Counted from the first letter of the stretch, positions 34,637 through 46,718 are shown. The stretch is DNA of 64,000 nt from Melampsora larici-populina 98AG31 (GCF_000204055.1 NW_006768790.1:203534-267533); one strand, 5' to 3'. Translations and numbers: made by a program. Notes: generated from the sequence alone by a model not told the origin.

Positions 34637-36434
34637 TTACTTTTGCTAAAAAGCATGGCCCGATTGAGAAAAAATAAAACAGAAGTAGACCCAGAATTTC
34701 GCCGCAGTCGTCACAACGCAGCAGAGAGAAAAATTTTGGGGGTGCTGTGGGCTGTGGTGCAAGGTCCCTTCCATTCCATCCGTTTTATTCCCCTGCTGCC
34801 ACCAAAAAAAAATTCATACTCTCCAAATCCCCATCAGTCACTTTGTTTTTGTCATTACACTCAACTACGGCCCTTGCTGCTTCTCGCACCTTGGAAACGT
34901 GTCTATTCATGGCGGACAATGGATTTCCAATCTCTGTAAGAAAAAAGTTACACTTTATCACTACAATTCCTCCCATTTCTCTCTTCAGAGCATTTCATTC
35001 GACTTACTGATAATCCCAAATATCTTCTCTGGGTATCCTTCTCCAATACCCACCACCATAGTGTCCCGAGTTGAACACTCAAGTTTGGATTCAAGGTGTC
35101 AAAGTTTGATGTATGGAGATCACAAGTTTTATTCACTAGGTCAAATCCGGTCAAACGGATCATACGTTGTGTTAAAGTTTTTACACTGTTCCTCCGATGT
35201 TGATAACGAGCGTTTGTTAACAAATGAAATTAAGGAATGATAAAGCTTTTATGGAGCTAACTACTGTGCTAATCTGAGAAAAAGGGCAGGTTGAATGAGA
35301 TGTATCTTACATATCAGATATTCAAAATGTGCGTCAGCTTTCAAGGTGATTGAGATCATCAATATCATTGATTAGTTATGAACAATATCAAAACCAGCCA
35401 ATTCCCGATTGATTCTCCTATGACTCATGAGAAAATCCTATGATCGCGAGTTGAGAACGATCTCAACTCTCTTATGAGGACGATAAAACGTAGATCAATG
35501 GGTTTGAAGTCATCCAAACCCACAGAAATTGTCTATGATGCTCTTATGAACGAGATCGAGCTTGTGTCATCCAAACCCATTCAATTTGTCTATGGTCCTA
35601 TGAACAAGATGAAAAACGATCTCAGATTTCTTGAAGACATTCAAAATCCAAAGATTGACTGGTTTTGCTCGATCAAAACCAATCGACCTTCCTGTGTGTC
35701 TATGGAAGAGATTGGGAACAAATATCTCAGCTCCTGATGTAATCTAGAGACTGTTTTTTTAACAAGATCAAAGCCGATTGATTTGCTCGTGATCTTATGA
35801 AAACAATTGAAACGATCTCAATTTTCACATCAATCTTATCTAGAATCCCTTGATTCTAATTCCTATACAATGACAATTTTCTCTAAGTACAATTCATCTA
35901 TTATAGACAATCTAGCTCGTTAATTCAGCTGTAAGGGCTTATGAGCTACCTTCCGGATCCGTTCAACTGGATTTGAATTTTGACCTAGACAATGAAATGT
36001 GTGATCTCCGGACATCAAACTTCAATGCATACTTCAAATTCGATAGGGTTCAGCTCGGGACGGTTTGGTGGTAGGTATTGGAGAAGGATACCTAGAGATG
36101 ATATTAGGGATTATCAGTAAGTTGAATGAAATGCACTGGAGAGAGGAATGGGTCAAATTGAAGCAATCAAGTTTATCTTTTTGCTTACAGAGATCAGCAA
36201 TCATTTTCCCACAATGGATGAGGCGTTGGTTGAGTTTAGTGAGCAAAACAAAGTCATCGACAGGGATTTGAAGAATACGAAAAATTATTGGTGGCAGTGG
36301 GGTAATTAAAAGGAAGAAACGGATGAGAGCTCAAGTGCACCCTAAAACTTTTTTCTCTCTGCTGCGTTGTGACTGCTGCGGTGAAATTTGTTTTTATTTT
36401 TTCTCAATCGGGCCAAGCTTTTTAGCAAAAGTAA
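34637..36434. mobile_element. 1.8-kb non-autonomous TIR element, family B copy 1
   Basis: Bounded by TA dinucleotides (34635-34636, 36435-36436), with inverted ends TTACTTTTGCTAAAAAGC. The arms match over several hundred bp: left 34637 to about 35200, right about 35990-36434. They include the CGCAGCAG...CGCAGCAGAGAGAAAA block and a conserved inner block with ATACC(T/C)ACCACC. No transposase frame was found. The interior has imperfect repeats of AATTTGTCTATG. A second copy lies at 46936. The TA duplication suggests mobilisation by a Tc1/mariner-type transposase. Confidence 0.82.
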
Positions 36435-37003
36435 TATAATCTTTTCATGTTTCAAAAGAAAAAACTCCCGGAAGATATTTCGAAAATCACAAATGGTATA
36501 ACAAATCAAATAACTGAAATGAACAATGTTTTGAAAAATAAATGAAACAACATGAAATAAAACAAACGCAAACGAAGCGAGAAAAAAAACGAGTTTGTAA
36601 AATCATCAATCATTCAAATTGTTGTGTTTATGAAATCTTGATCAACTGTAATGATGTTCATGTAAAAGAAGAAAGAGAACAGAGGAGGATAAGGAAAAAA
36701 AGGTGCGGGAAAAAAAACAAAAGTAAAGAGAAATAAAATCGATTGGAGTGTTTGAATCTTCGTGTATGTATAGGTATGAGTGTTTGAGAAAAAAAAGAAA
36801 TCAAGATGATGACATAGAAATGTTAGCTATAAACAAAAGAAATTGTTGTAATCATCAACTTGTATAGATAAAAAAGATGCTTATGAGAACCAAAAGAGAA
36901 TGCAAAAGAAAGATGACCAGGTTTCGAATGACTGGTTTGATTAGAATACATATGAACACAAGCCTAGCATTGATAAGACTTTTGACTTTCGTTTCTTGAA
37001 GAA
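36435..37003. other. Intergenic
   Basis: A-rich DNA between the TIR element and the 3' end of the gene at 37004; probably partly the 3' UTR of that gene. Nothing else is recognised. Confidence 0.4.
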
Positions 37004-37938
37004 TCAGATTAGGTCCGAAGAAGTAAGCAGAGTAGTAAGTTGATCGATAGTTGAAGTCCGTTCAGAGTTAATCAAATCAGCATAACTCATAAAATTCAAT
37101 CGATTCGAGCTCGATCCATGATGATCATGAAGGATAGATGAAGTTTGACGCGGTTGGATTAAAGTCGAATGAGAGTCTGATTTTGGTTCAAAGTTTAAGC
37201 TAGATAAAGGTATGATAGATGGAGAAGAACTTGAACTTTCAGGTGACCCATTGGATTCGTTTAAGTTAGTCGTAAAACTAATCGAAGAAATCGAATCTGA
37301 TAATTGATGATGATGATGATTATGGAAATTCAAAGGAGAAGGTGGATCATCCAAAACCGAACTGATCGGTGAGATTTGTTGATCTAAACCTGGTCGTTTT
37401 CGAATCAATGGTGGAGTAGAAGGGATTGATGAATCTAAAATGATGTCTTCTGGATGAGTCGTACTCGTAAGAATCTCAACGGCTTCATCTAGGACTGATG
37501 GGATGGCTAATTGAGTAGCTTCGTGTGCTGTGAGATTAGGTTCTAAGAGTTCTACATCTCTTTCAAAGATTGATGAAGTAGATGTAGACCTTTTTTACGC
37601 AATTCAAATCAGATGATTAGTAAATCGAATTCTGGGGAGTTTTGTTCATAAATCATTCTTCATACTCACATTCCTTCAATGATATCATCTCTTGGAGTTG
37701 GACTAGGTGGACCTGAACCCAATAAAAGTAAAGTATGAGTAGGAGATTGAATTAAGTTAGATTTGTTGGATTGAAATGGTGAATTGGGTAAATGTTTAGG
37801 AGTCAGTTGAGTTTGATTTGATGGAAATATAAAAGGTTGAGTTTGAGATGGTGGAGTGATTGGACTTGATGATGGTTCGATCTGTTCTGTTGTTGAGAAT
37901 GAAGTGTTAATTTGAAGTGAACCTGTTTTGGTATTCAT
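37004..37938 (-). CDS. Uncharacterised Ser/Pro-rich fungal protein
   Basis: Two exons (37938-37670 and 37589-37004) joined by a GTGAGT...AAAAAG intron give 284 residues. The protein is largely disordered: SQTQPFIFPSNQTQLTPKHL, GSGPPSPTPRDD, then HHHHQLSDSISSISF. Two better-structured stretches are LTAHEATQLAIPSVLDEAVE and, at the C-terminus, NRLNFMSYADLINSERTSTI followed by DQLTTLLTSS. The latter looks like the conserved core of a fungal-specific family, but I cannot name it. SP/TP sites suggest phosphorylation. It starts 162 bp from the divergent gene at 38101; its leader contains a (CAA)11 run. Confidence 0.75.
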
Positions 37939-37943
37939 CGTTC

Positions 37944-37945
<2 letters not shown>

Positions 37946-37978
<33 letters not shown>
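37946..37978. repeat. (GTT)11 microsatellite, CAA repeat in 5' leader of the 37938 gene
   Basis: Eleven perfect GTT triplets, read as CAA in the leader of the leftward gene, starting eight bases before its ATG. CAA-rich leaders are unstructured and favour scanning; an effect here is inferred. Confidence 0.9.
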
Positions 37979-38100
37979 CTTGCTGATGGGAAATTAGAAA
38001 TTGGAAATTCAAAAAATTGCAGTCTTAAGGCTTAAGTCTTAAGTACTTATGTATTAAACCCTTTCAGTCTTTAGTTTTGGACTTGTTTGCTCCAAACAGA

Positions 38101-38930
38101 ATGTCTGACTTTAATCAACAATCGGCTTCATCTTCGGATTTATCAAACAAACTTGACAATGATCCCACTATTAGCACTCATTCCGAATCCTCTCATCATC
38201 GGAACCTCTTTGTGTAAATATTCATCCGATTTTACTTTCATTTCGGGATCGTAATCTCACTGATTTAAATGTTCTATGATTCTATTTTTAATCCCATTCC
38301 TTCTTGCTAGATATGGAACATTAATTAATAAATCTATCTTAGAACGCGTTCTTGGCAGAAAATCAAGTGACTTGAAATTCGAAAATGGTTTGATATCAGT
38401 TTGAGTTCATTTCTTAAACCCATCAAAAAAAACATTGTAGAATTGATTGAAGTCGATCATTTTATCCGAACAGGATCACATTCGACTTCAACTACGTCAT
38501 GCTGAGTACCCTGCTCTCGTGCCGAGTCATGTGGCCCAAAATGTTTTTCAACCTCAATTATCAGCTGAAGAAAGTCAAGTGAATGGTTTATTAATCATGG
38601 GTTTGACATTGAATGATTTTTCCAAATTGGATGAATTTGAAGGTGATGTAAGTAATCTTTCAAAGAATCCAATCACTTGATATCCAATTGATCCTTTCTT
38701 TTATATGATCCCAGGAATATATTTCAAACCCAATTTCTGTCAAAATCACTTCATCGTCTCATCAGATTCATGCAAAAGTTTATCTTTATTCTGAAAAGTT
38801 TTATTCTAATCTTTTACCTAAAGTTTGGTCATATGATCATTTCTTGAAATACCATTTTCAAAATTGGATAAATGATCCTAATCAATTTCTTGAAGTGGAT
38901 CATCTAACTGAAGCTCAAACTGAAACTTGA
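38101..38930 (+). CDS. Gamma-glutamylcyclotransferase-like (GGCT/AIG2 fold) protein
   Basis: Four exons (38101-38213, 38311-38398, 38474-38647, 38715-38930) join in frame to a 196-residue protein. After a Ser/Asn-rich leader comes LFVYGTLINKSILERVLGR, the YGxL loop that binds the gamma-glutamyl carboxylate. RHAEYPALVPS and VNGLLIMGLTLNDFSKLDEF follow, then EGD-EYISNPISV, the LDxFEGxxY signature that holds the acidic catalytic residue in this fold. The end is HAKVYLYSEKFYSNLLPKVWSYDHFLKYHFQNW, typical of fungal AIG2-like proteins. Family members release 5-oxoproline from gamma-glutamyl amino acids or peptides. Substrate is not readable; fungal AIG2-like homologues are mostly uncharacterised. 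Confidence 0.87.
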
Positions 38931-39972
38931 TCATTGAGATTCCATTCATTTGTTGTAAACCAGCTTAGATTATATGATTTTTTTGTATTCAGATTGAAAA
39001 TTTAAAGGAGATTCTAGAAGAATCAGTGTTTGATTATTGCCAAGATGAGGAATAGATGGCATATTTCCTTCTAAGTCAAAAACACAGATATCAAACCTTT
39101 CAAGAAGGCCCAACTTGGAATCCTGAGTTGGCTTTAGGTAGACAAAATTTGATTGCATCCAGAAAAATGTGACATGTTGCCCCTTCCCATCCCATGGATT
39201 TTTTTCTGCAGGCTCAAACCAATCTTCCATTTCAACGCTGTCAAACTCTCTTGCTCAGGTTGACAACTGCAGCTAGATGAGGCAAGACAGTGAAGAATGG
39301 GGACACAAACTGAGCAGGGAACCACTTTGAGCCTTATGATTCTTTACATTTATAGTTTCTCAAGTTGTCCTGAGGAGACATGCAGTGAGGAAAACCTTTC
39401 AATATTTTTTACAATACAAATGATCAAACAACATATGCAGTGTCATTGTACATAGAGTCTTTTCTTCAGTCTACAGGTCATTGGGTTCAGATTTTTAAAT
39501 GAACAGACAACCCTTCAAAGAAGACTGATTTGGATGTGGTGTGATTCCCTTTATAGGAATGTTGTATTCCAGTTCACTCATGTCACATTGGTTAGGGCTT
39601 TCTTACACTTATTGTATTGTACTATCCCTCACTTTTTTTGGGTTCCTTCCAATGTCCATATCAATGAAAAGATTAACACATTGTGAATACAGTCTGCCCG
39701 CTCCGAGAGCAGGAAAAACTCTGCAGCGGGGCACAAGCAATTCTCAATATTGTGAGTTTTACCACTTTATAAAGCTGAGATGATTGGCTGAGTGCCCAGG
39801 AGAGACACTCTGATGATAATCTATAACACATTTTTAACTACATACATATAGATATGATCCAGAAGACTGCTTGACTCCAAGGATTCTCAGTGGGTGAAGT
39901 TCCTCAATCTTAAGTAAAATGGTTTCAATTTTCGAATGAAGATAGATACATAATTTGATCTTTTTCTAATTT
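38931..39972. other. Intergenic, possible decayed coding remnants
   Basis: Two short leftward frames (39230-38970 and 39325-39134) include phrases such as ERFDICVFDLEGNMPSIPHL but do not splice into anything I recognise. I see no element ends. Confidence 0.3.
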
Positions 39973-40870
39973 TTATTGGTTAGCTTGCAAATATTTTAAT
40001 TCCTGTACCAAGGTTTCAATCTCTGCATTGATCTCGGCTTCAAGACCATCTGAACAGCCTACATGATGTTTTCCATGGACTATGTTAATCATAGAAAGTA
40101 CGTAATGTGATTCTGTTGGTTTGAAATGAAATCGTGCAAGGTGATTCATTTGTTTGCGATCTTGTGGGAACCGTATGTTATATGCATTTGTAAATCGACC
40201 TGTCATCTGAATTACAAGCTCGTTTGAATTTTCACTCTCAACCACCTTGCCTAAAGATTGGTTTCCAAAGAAAGGTCAGCCTTTTGGAGTAGATTTTCTT
40301 TTAAAAGATTTTGATGCGGAATGAAGTCTTTCATCTGATATGATGACACACCGTTCAAGAGGACTTTAGTCCATTGGTCTAATCCTTTTTGGAAATGAGC
40401 AAGAGCATCTGTGATTTTCATCAATCCAACCAACGTTTTTCGAATCCAAAGAATCAAGACCAAAATGAATTGTATGATTAATCACCACTTCACAAGTCAA
40501 TCAACATTACCAGCTCACTTACCTTCATTGAACAAACCACCGCTGACATGTTGGCGCTCAGGAAAATATGTGATCACATTCACAACGCCTTTGAACTTTG
40601 TATCTTTTCGTCTGGCTAATGCCTGATATTGTTGCATGATTCCATCCATCACAACTTTTGGATCGGGTATGCCTAAAAACAATATCTTGATGAGACTACA
40701 CAACCACGGATATTTTCATGCCTCAAGCTGTATTGTAACTCACGTGGATCTTCATCAAGATTGTGAGCAAAGAGGTTGCCCTTCATGAACATGGCAAGTG
40801 ATGGTGTTACCCACAGAGTAAAGACACATGATATAAGGGCAATAATTTTTTTAGACTTGAGAGGATACAT
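39973..40870 (-). CDS. Secreted protein, 203 aa, unknown family
   Basis: Four exons (40870-40744, 40672-40523, 40408-40352, 40250-39973) with consensus splice sites (GTGAGT...TTTTTAG, GTAAGT...CACAG, GTGTGT...CTTTAG) give one continuous frame. The N-terminus, KKIIALISCVFTLWVTPSLA, is a good signal peptide. The mature protein is mixed alpha/beta-like: VVMDGIMQQYQALARRKDTK, GVVNVITYFPERQHVSGGLF, HFQKGLDQWTKVLLNG, ENSNELVIQMTGRFTNAYNI, HYVLSMINIVHGKHHVGC, and a helical end EAEINAEIETLVQELKYLQ. It has a single cysteine in the mature part, so it is not a disulfide-rich effector. The alternation of strands and a terminal helix suggests a folded domain. I do not recognise the family. Host-directed secretion is an inference from the fungal context. 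Confidence 0.78.
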
Positions 40871-41189
40871 GATGGGAACAAGATGAAGTAGAGTATTTTT
40901 TGACCTGAGAAGATATGTGAAGGAACTGACCAAAGAATAGGTAAGAGAGCCGCATAATTTATAGACAAACAAAGTACTAGATAAGGCAATCCCTGGTGCA
41001 AATTCACTTGAAGATTCTATAGAAACGCCTGCCAGTGAAACTCGTGTTCTAGCTGATAAATATAAATGATCATACATGATTGAAGACGAGTTCACTTATG
41101 ATGTAAAGTTTTCTATTATCAAATCAACTGAATATGATTCCTTGTTGGAAAGAAGACTCAATACCCTTCTGACTATCTATAGAAAATCA

Positions 41190-42150
41190 TTCACTGCAGG
41201 TTGCCTCATCTTTCAATGTCGCGCTCTTGGCCGGTGTGATAAAACACCTGATCAAGATCTTGTGATAAGTAAAGTCTCAATTAAAATACCTCTTATGTAA
41301 GATCTCACTGCAAATCAACAAGAAAGAAACTGGTGTAAAATTTATATGACATGACCTTCCCCGCCGGATTGCGCCGATGACCCCTATTTATAAAAACAAT
41401 GCCGGCTGCGAATGTTTTGATCCTCCACGCCGCATTCTGGACCGGTCTGACAAAACACCTGGTAACCTGGCGAAGAGTAAAGGCTCAGTTAAAAGTTCTT
41501 TAATCAAAGGTCTCACTGCCAATAAACAAGAAACACTGTAGTAGAATACAAACTACGTGTTATATGTCATGATTTTCCCTTCCGGAATTACACCGACAAT
41601 GAACCATTACTATAATTGTTTTTTTGGCTTTGAGGACATAGGTTTCAATGCTGCGATCCTGACTGGGCTGATAAAACATCCAATAAAGGCTCATGTAAAA
41701 AATAAAGCCTTGATCAAAATGTTTCTTTTTAAATTATTCACTTCAAATGAAGAAGAAACAGTAAGGTACGACATCAACCACACGTTATATCATACATGTC
41801 ATGATTTTCCCCACCAAATTGCATTGGTGACCCCTACTTATAAAAACAATGCAGGCTGTGAGTGTTTTGATGCTTGAATGATGCATTTTTGACCAGTTTG
41901 AGAAAACACCTGGTAAATATTCGTGATAAGTAAAAGCTCAGTCAAAATGCTTCTGTTTAAATATCTACTGCAAACAAACAACAAACAGTGGGGTATGTTC
42001 AACTATGTGTTCATATGAGATGATTTTCCTCGTCGGATCACACCGGCAACCACTACAATTTTCTTTGACTTTGAAATATATTCACATTTCAATGCCAATA
42101 AAGGATTGATCAAAATGTGTATTTTCAAATCTTTCAATTCAAAGAAGCAT
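41190..42150. repeat. Degenerate ~220-bp tandem repeat array, about four units
   Basis: The phrase (A)TG(T/A)CATGA(T/C)(T/C)TTCCC recurs at about 41347, 41568, 41799 and 42016 (spacing 221, 231 and 217 bp). A second anchor, GATAAAACACCTG and variants, recurs at about 41236, 41448, 41668 and 41899. Units have diverged strongly, with indels. No frame runs through the array, so it is not coding. Confidence 0.8.
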
Positions 42151-43396
42151 TTTATCTTATACTGTCAAAGGCTTTCTCTCACAGATTTACTTACTTTTTT
42201 GGTTCTGGTTTTGGCAATGAAAAAGAAAAGTATGTTCAGATGACCATCCAGAACTAAATACCAATCAATCAATCAAAAAACCCATACCATTTTCTATCCT
42301 TGACATACCTATCTTCTTCCACTTCATATCCCCCTACCTCATACCTCATACCTCAGTCTCAACCAAACCAAACCCAAACCCTTTCTTAATCAAACATAAT
42401 AAATATGTAATGCTGGATAGGTGATCAAAGCCTAGTTTGACAATATGAAAGACTCGATATAGTGGTAGCCAATACCAATGCAAAAAAATACTTTTTCAGA
42501 CCAATCTGATTCAAAGAGTTTTGAAAAAATCAAAAGAAAGTTATTTACTTGACCACAAAAGTATATGAACATCCAAAAATAAAAAAAATTATCAACAAAC
42601 TAATTATCAAAAAATAACCCATTTTTTATCTCTCTTTTTCTGTTCACAAATAATCTGTCTGTCTTAAACTAAATAAATCATATACCTCAAAGTACCTACC
42701 AACTTGTTTCTTAAAAATCCAATCCATCATTCACACACACACATGTCACACACACAAAAACAAAAACCACACCCATAAGAGCCCATAAAAAGGAAAGACG
42801 CTACAAATAAAATGAATTGAAATGAATTATTTTCTTAAAAAAAAACCCCACACCACCCTCTAAAAAAAATCCAACTTCTACTAAAACTTCAAACACCCTT
42901 TAAATTTTTTCATTTCTTTCTCAAAAACTTTTTTTTGCATCAGTTTCTTTCAACTTTTTTTCTTTGATGGTTGATTTTTTTCTTATATAACGTAAGTATA
43001 TATTTTAAACCTCTTCTTGATCAAACTTTAATCATTAGAAAAATAAGAAACTTGAAAAAAAACAAAAGAAAAGAAAATCCAAGTAACCAATATCAATATC
43101 AAAAACTCCAAACCCTTTCTTCTTCTTTAGTTCCATCACATCAACCTATCTACACCTCTTCCTTCACTTCTCTTTTCCAAACCTAATAACCTCAAACCTC
43201 AACCCACTGTAAACCTCCATTCTCCAGTGTTCATCCAACCACTTACCCATTCAAACAAAAAAAAGAAAGAAAAGAAAAAAAGGAATGATTTATGTTGAAG
43301 ATAAAAGAAAACCTTGGCAAAAAGAAAGAAACATTTTTTTTCATGGATTGATGGATCGAGTGATCGAGTGATTCAAAAGTTTAATCCAAATTATTT
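42151..43396. other. Intergenic / 3' flank of PKA-R gene
   Basis: A-rich and C/A-rich low-complexity DNA (CACACACA near 42735, several A- and T-runs). It is probably 3' UTR plus spacer for the leftward PKA-R gene. No gene is recognised. Confidence 0.4.
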
Positions 43397-45740
43397 TTAC
43401 TCATGATGAGCCATGGAACTTGAACTAGAAGAAGTATTCGGACGATGAGGATGATGATCTAATCTATAATCTTGAAAAACATTCGAACCAGTAACATTAG
43501 GAGCAATACTCCCATTCAAACTTCCCACCAGTCCCGTACTCGTACTAGCACCAGCAGTAGTAGTAGCAACAGTGTGATTTCCATTACTTCCCATCCCACC
43601 CCAATTTCCAAACGTTCCAGGTCCGTTTGGATGGTTTGAAGATGGATGATGAGTTAATGGATGATTACTGGTTTTCCTTTTGATCGAACTTTGTCCGTAA
43701 TGTGATTCAGCATGTCGGGATAAGATTTCAATCACCGGTCCTAATAATCTTGTGAACGCCTTTTCCCCTAAGGCTGCTACTCTTAATCTACCTCCAATGG
43801 CTGTCACGGTTGCTGCTCTAGGTGCCGAGTTCAATAATGCGAGCTCTATTTGATGGTAACAAAAAATATCAGATAATGATCTCATTAACCTTCGAAAAGG
43901 AAGAAGAAGAAAACGTACCACCAAAATGATCTCCTTTTCCTAATGAACCGACAACTTCTGATTCATCACCTTCTCTCTTTTTAGTCACTTCAACTCGACC
44001 CGATTCAATAATATAAAACTCTCTACCAATCTCTCCTTCCTTAACGACTTCGACTCCTTCATTAATCGTTCTTTCTTCCAAAGAATCCGCAATCTTCGAT
44101 CGCTCACCTGCAGTAAGTGAAGCAAGGATCGGAACTGTCGAAAGGAAAGATTCATACATCTTTCGTTTTCGCGAAGTGTGTTCCATCAAGATCGATCTAA
44201 ATGTGACTCGATCGAGAGCCCAAAGGGTGGCAGATTGAGAAGTAGCCACCACCGTAGCTGCTCGAGGTGCGTTATACATCAAGGCCAATTCACCAAACGA
44301 TCCACCAGGTCCATAGGAATGAACCTTTTTAGCAGGTGCTTGATGAGTGACGGTGGTCCCACCCACAGGAGTTTGACCACGTTGAGCGATGGGGTCTTGT
44401 TGAGATTGTTGATCGACTGGCAATGACAAAGTTCCAGTAGCCCCATTGGCGATCGGTGGAACATAGGTATAGGTAGCCGGACCTCTGACATAAACATCAA
44501 AGGTACCTTCTTCGACTACATAAAAGAAATCACCCACTCCACCTTGTACAATCACTTCTGTACCTAAACTGACTTTCAATTCTGACATCGCATTCAACAC
44601 ATCATTGTATTGTTCTTCATCCAGATTTCTGAATAATAAGTTTTCTTTGATCGAGGATTCGATTCTTGATCGTTGTTCGGTAGTCTTTGGAATGACTACC
44701 TTTGGTAAAGAAGGTCCTGAGGCAAGGTTCGAGGGTGATAAAGATTCAGCAGAGACAGATGTACGTCTTCCAAAGTTGTAACCGGATGGCACCATGGGTG
44801 GTTCAGCTGAGTCTGATTCGTCTGAAGCTTCTTCTGACGAGGATGATGATGGTGGCTTGAGTCTTTGATCGGTACCACGTTGATGAGGCATTGTAGCAGA
44901 GGCTTCTCTTGGTGAGAATTCTGAATGAGGAGCCATTCCGTAGACAGGCTGAGATGTTAAACGGTCGTGGTTAGGGGTTCCACCGGTGACCCTAGATGAA
45001 GGTCGGGATTGATGGTGTGAGGGGGAATGGTGGTGATGATGATGTGATGCGGGAGGTGGAGGAGGTGGATGATGATGGTGATGATGGTGTGGTTGAGGAG
45101 GTGAATGAGGATGATGATCGGTAGGACTGATACGCTGATGAGTTGGAGTAGAACTAGGACGACCGAACGAATAAGCGCGTTGTTCACCAGAAGCTATAGC
45201 TGGTGAATGGTGTTGATGAGCATGAGAATTTGAATCATGATGATGGTGATGATGGTGAGGTGGTGGTGGTGGTGCAACATGGTTTGAATCGATATGAGTA
45301 GGATGAGTTTGATAGATTGGTTGAGAAGTGAGATATTGAGTAGGTTGAACTTGAGCTTGAAACGGATTAATATAAGCTTGAGGAGCGATATGATGAGTAG
45401 GAAGAGGAATAGGAGAATAAGAAGGATTCAGAACAGGAGAATAAGCTAATTGGATTGGAATCGGATTATAATGATGGTTATAAGGCAGAGTAGTAGTAGT
45501 AGTAGTAGTCACTGGATGAGAATAAATGTCTTGATGAGTGGATGGTAAATAACTCAAAGTAGTAGCAGTAGGAGTAGTAGTAGTATTGGTAGTATTAGTA
45601 CCCAAATTTCTAATTCGATCTTGTTCCAACTTTTGAAAGAACCAATTAGCACAATATTGAAGTGGATCAGAAGGAGAAGCACGTAAGATATCACGATTTA
45701 GTTCGTTTAAAAGACTAGTATATGCTGATGGTAATGACAT
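43397..45740 (-). CDS. BCY1: cAMP-dependent protein kinase regulatory subunit
   Basis: Two exons (45740-43919 and 43845-43397; GTACGT...AAATAG) give 756 residues, far longer than the usual 400-500. MSLPSAYTSLLNELNRDILR with DPLQYCANWFFQKLEQDR is the dimerisation/docking domain. About 280 residues of Thr-, Pro- and His-rich linker follow (PPPPPHHHHHHH-type runs). The inhibitor site is FGRRTSVSAES, with Ser at the P position, so it is autophosphorylatable as in RII and Bcy1. Two cAMP-binding domains carry phosphate-binding cassettes FGELALMYNAPRAATV and FGELALLNSAPRAATV, both with the key Glu and Arg. The second is split by the intron. An unusual ~55-residue Gln/Pro/Gly insert sits within the first cAMP domain, and the second is followed by a ~100-residue Asn/Ser/Gly/His tail. 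The subunit holds the kinase inactive until cAMP binds. Confidence 0.95.
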
Positions 45741-46234
45741 GATCACTCTTCAGTCAGTCTTCAATCTGAAACTCGATTAATCTAACTTTCACTTTGGATT
45801 GGTGAATGATTCGATTCGATTCGATTTGATTTGTTTCGCTTTGATTTGTCGATTTGTCGATTTAGATAGGCTGGATTTGATTGGTTGATTGATGGTCAAA
45901 TGGTTTGTTGATGATAATGATTTGGATGCTTGTTGATGATGATGACGTGTGATTGATTTTATTTTAATTTTTATTTTAATTTTTAATTTCTGACTTTAAC
46001 CTAGCGAAATCCAAGTGACCCTCGCTGGAAGTTCCTTTTCAGGTAATCCTATCTTCACATCACTTTACTATCTATCTCTTCTTTCGGTAACACATATCAC
46101 AATCAACAAAAGATTCTTCAATCCTCAAAGTGATATAACTCATACTTCATTCAAAACAAAGAATTCATGAATTCCCTTTAATTACTTCATTCAGCTTACA
46201 CTTGTGTGTACCTATTCAAACCACTTTGCTTTCT
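45741..46234. promoter_or_regulatory. Divergent promoter region, PKA-R / small gene
   Basis: About 500 bp between outward-facing starts. It contains tandem TTCGATT-type words (45809-45860) and T/A-rich tracts; no named motif is assigned. Confidence 0.35.
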
Positions 46235-46718
46235 ATGCCAGAATACCCCCCATCGGTTGATACGCTCATGAGATTTGGTTGGTACATAATGGTCGTGTTG
46301 ATATCTGAAATTCTCATGATCTAATAGGCAACTTGAATTCGACCATGAGCCTATCACCAAACATTGTTTTGCATAACGATGTCAATGATATCAATCAACA
46401 AAAGAAAAGAATACCGGGTTTAGATATTGATCAAATGCATCTGAAGCTACCTACAACGGGCTTTCAAACAAATCATATCGAGTGTATAAGGGGAGATATC
46501 GATATCAAGAAGGTCAGTTAAAGGACTTTCAAACCTAAAGGCGATATTTGTCCCTTCAGATATCACCACTCGTCTTACCACCAGTTCATCCTATACGAGC
46601 ACCCCTTTGTAAAATATTTTCAAAGGCCATGATCAAATCTAGTTCAAACATCACCAATCAATTCCCTTTTCCTTTTGGAAAATTGACTCCTTCATCCAAT
46701 CCTAAAGGCTTTTTTTAA
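46235..46718 (+). CDS. Small protein of unknown function, 128 aa
   Basis: Three exons (46235-46277, 46328-46512, 46560-46718) splice in frame (GTTGGT...AATAG; GTCAGT...TTCAG) from ATGCCAGAATACCCC. The product starts MPEYPPSVDTLMRFGNLNST and has a polar middle (NDVNDINQQKKRIPGLDIDQ). It ends in ISPLVLPPVHPIRAPLCKIF and FPFPFGKLTPSSNPKGFF. No signal peptide or membrane helix is present. Two clean introns that keep the frame are the main evidence for a real gene. I recognise no domain. Confidence 0.55.

Noticed and set aside
41190..42150. Possible CRISPR-like array
   Set aside because: Units are ~220 bp, degenerate and without spacer/repeat alternation; the organism is a eukaryote.
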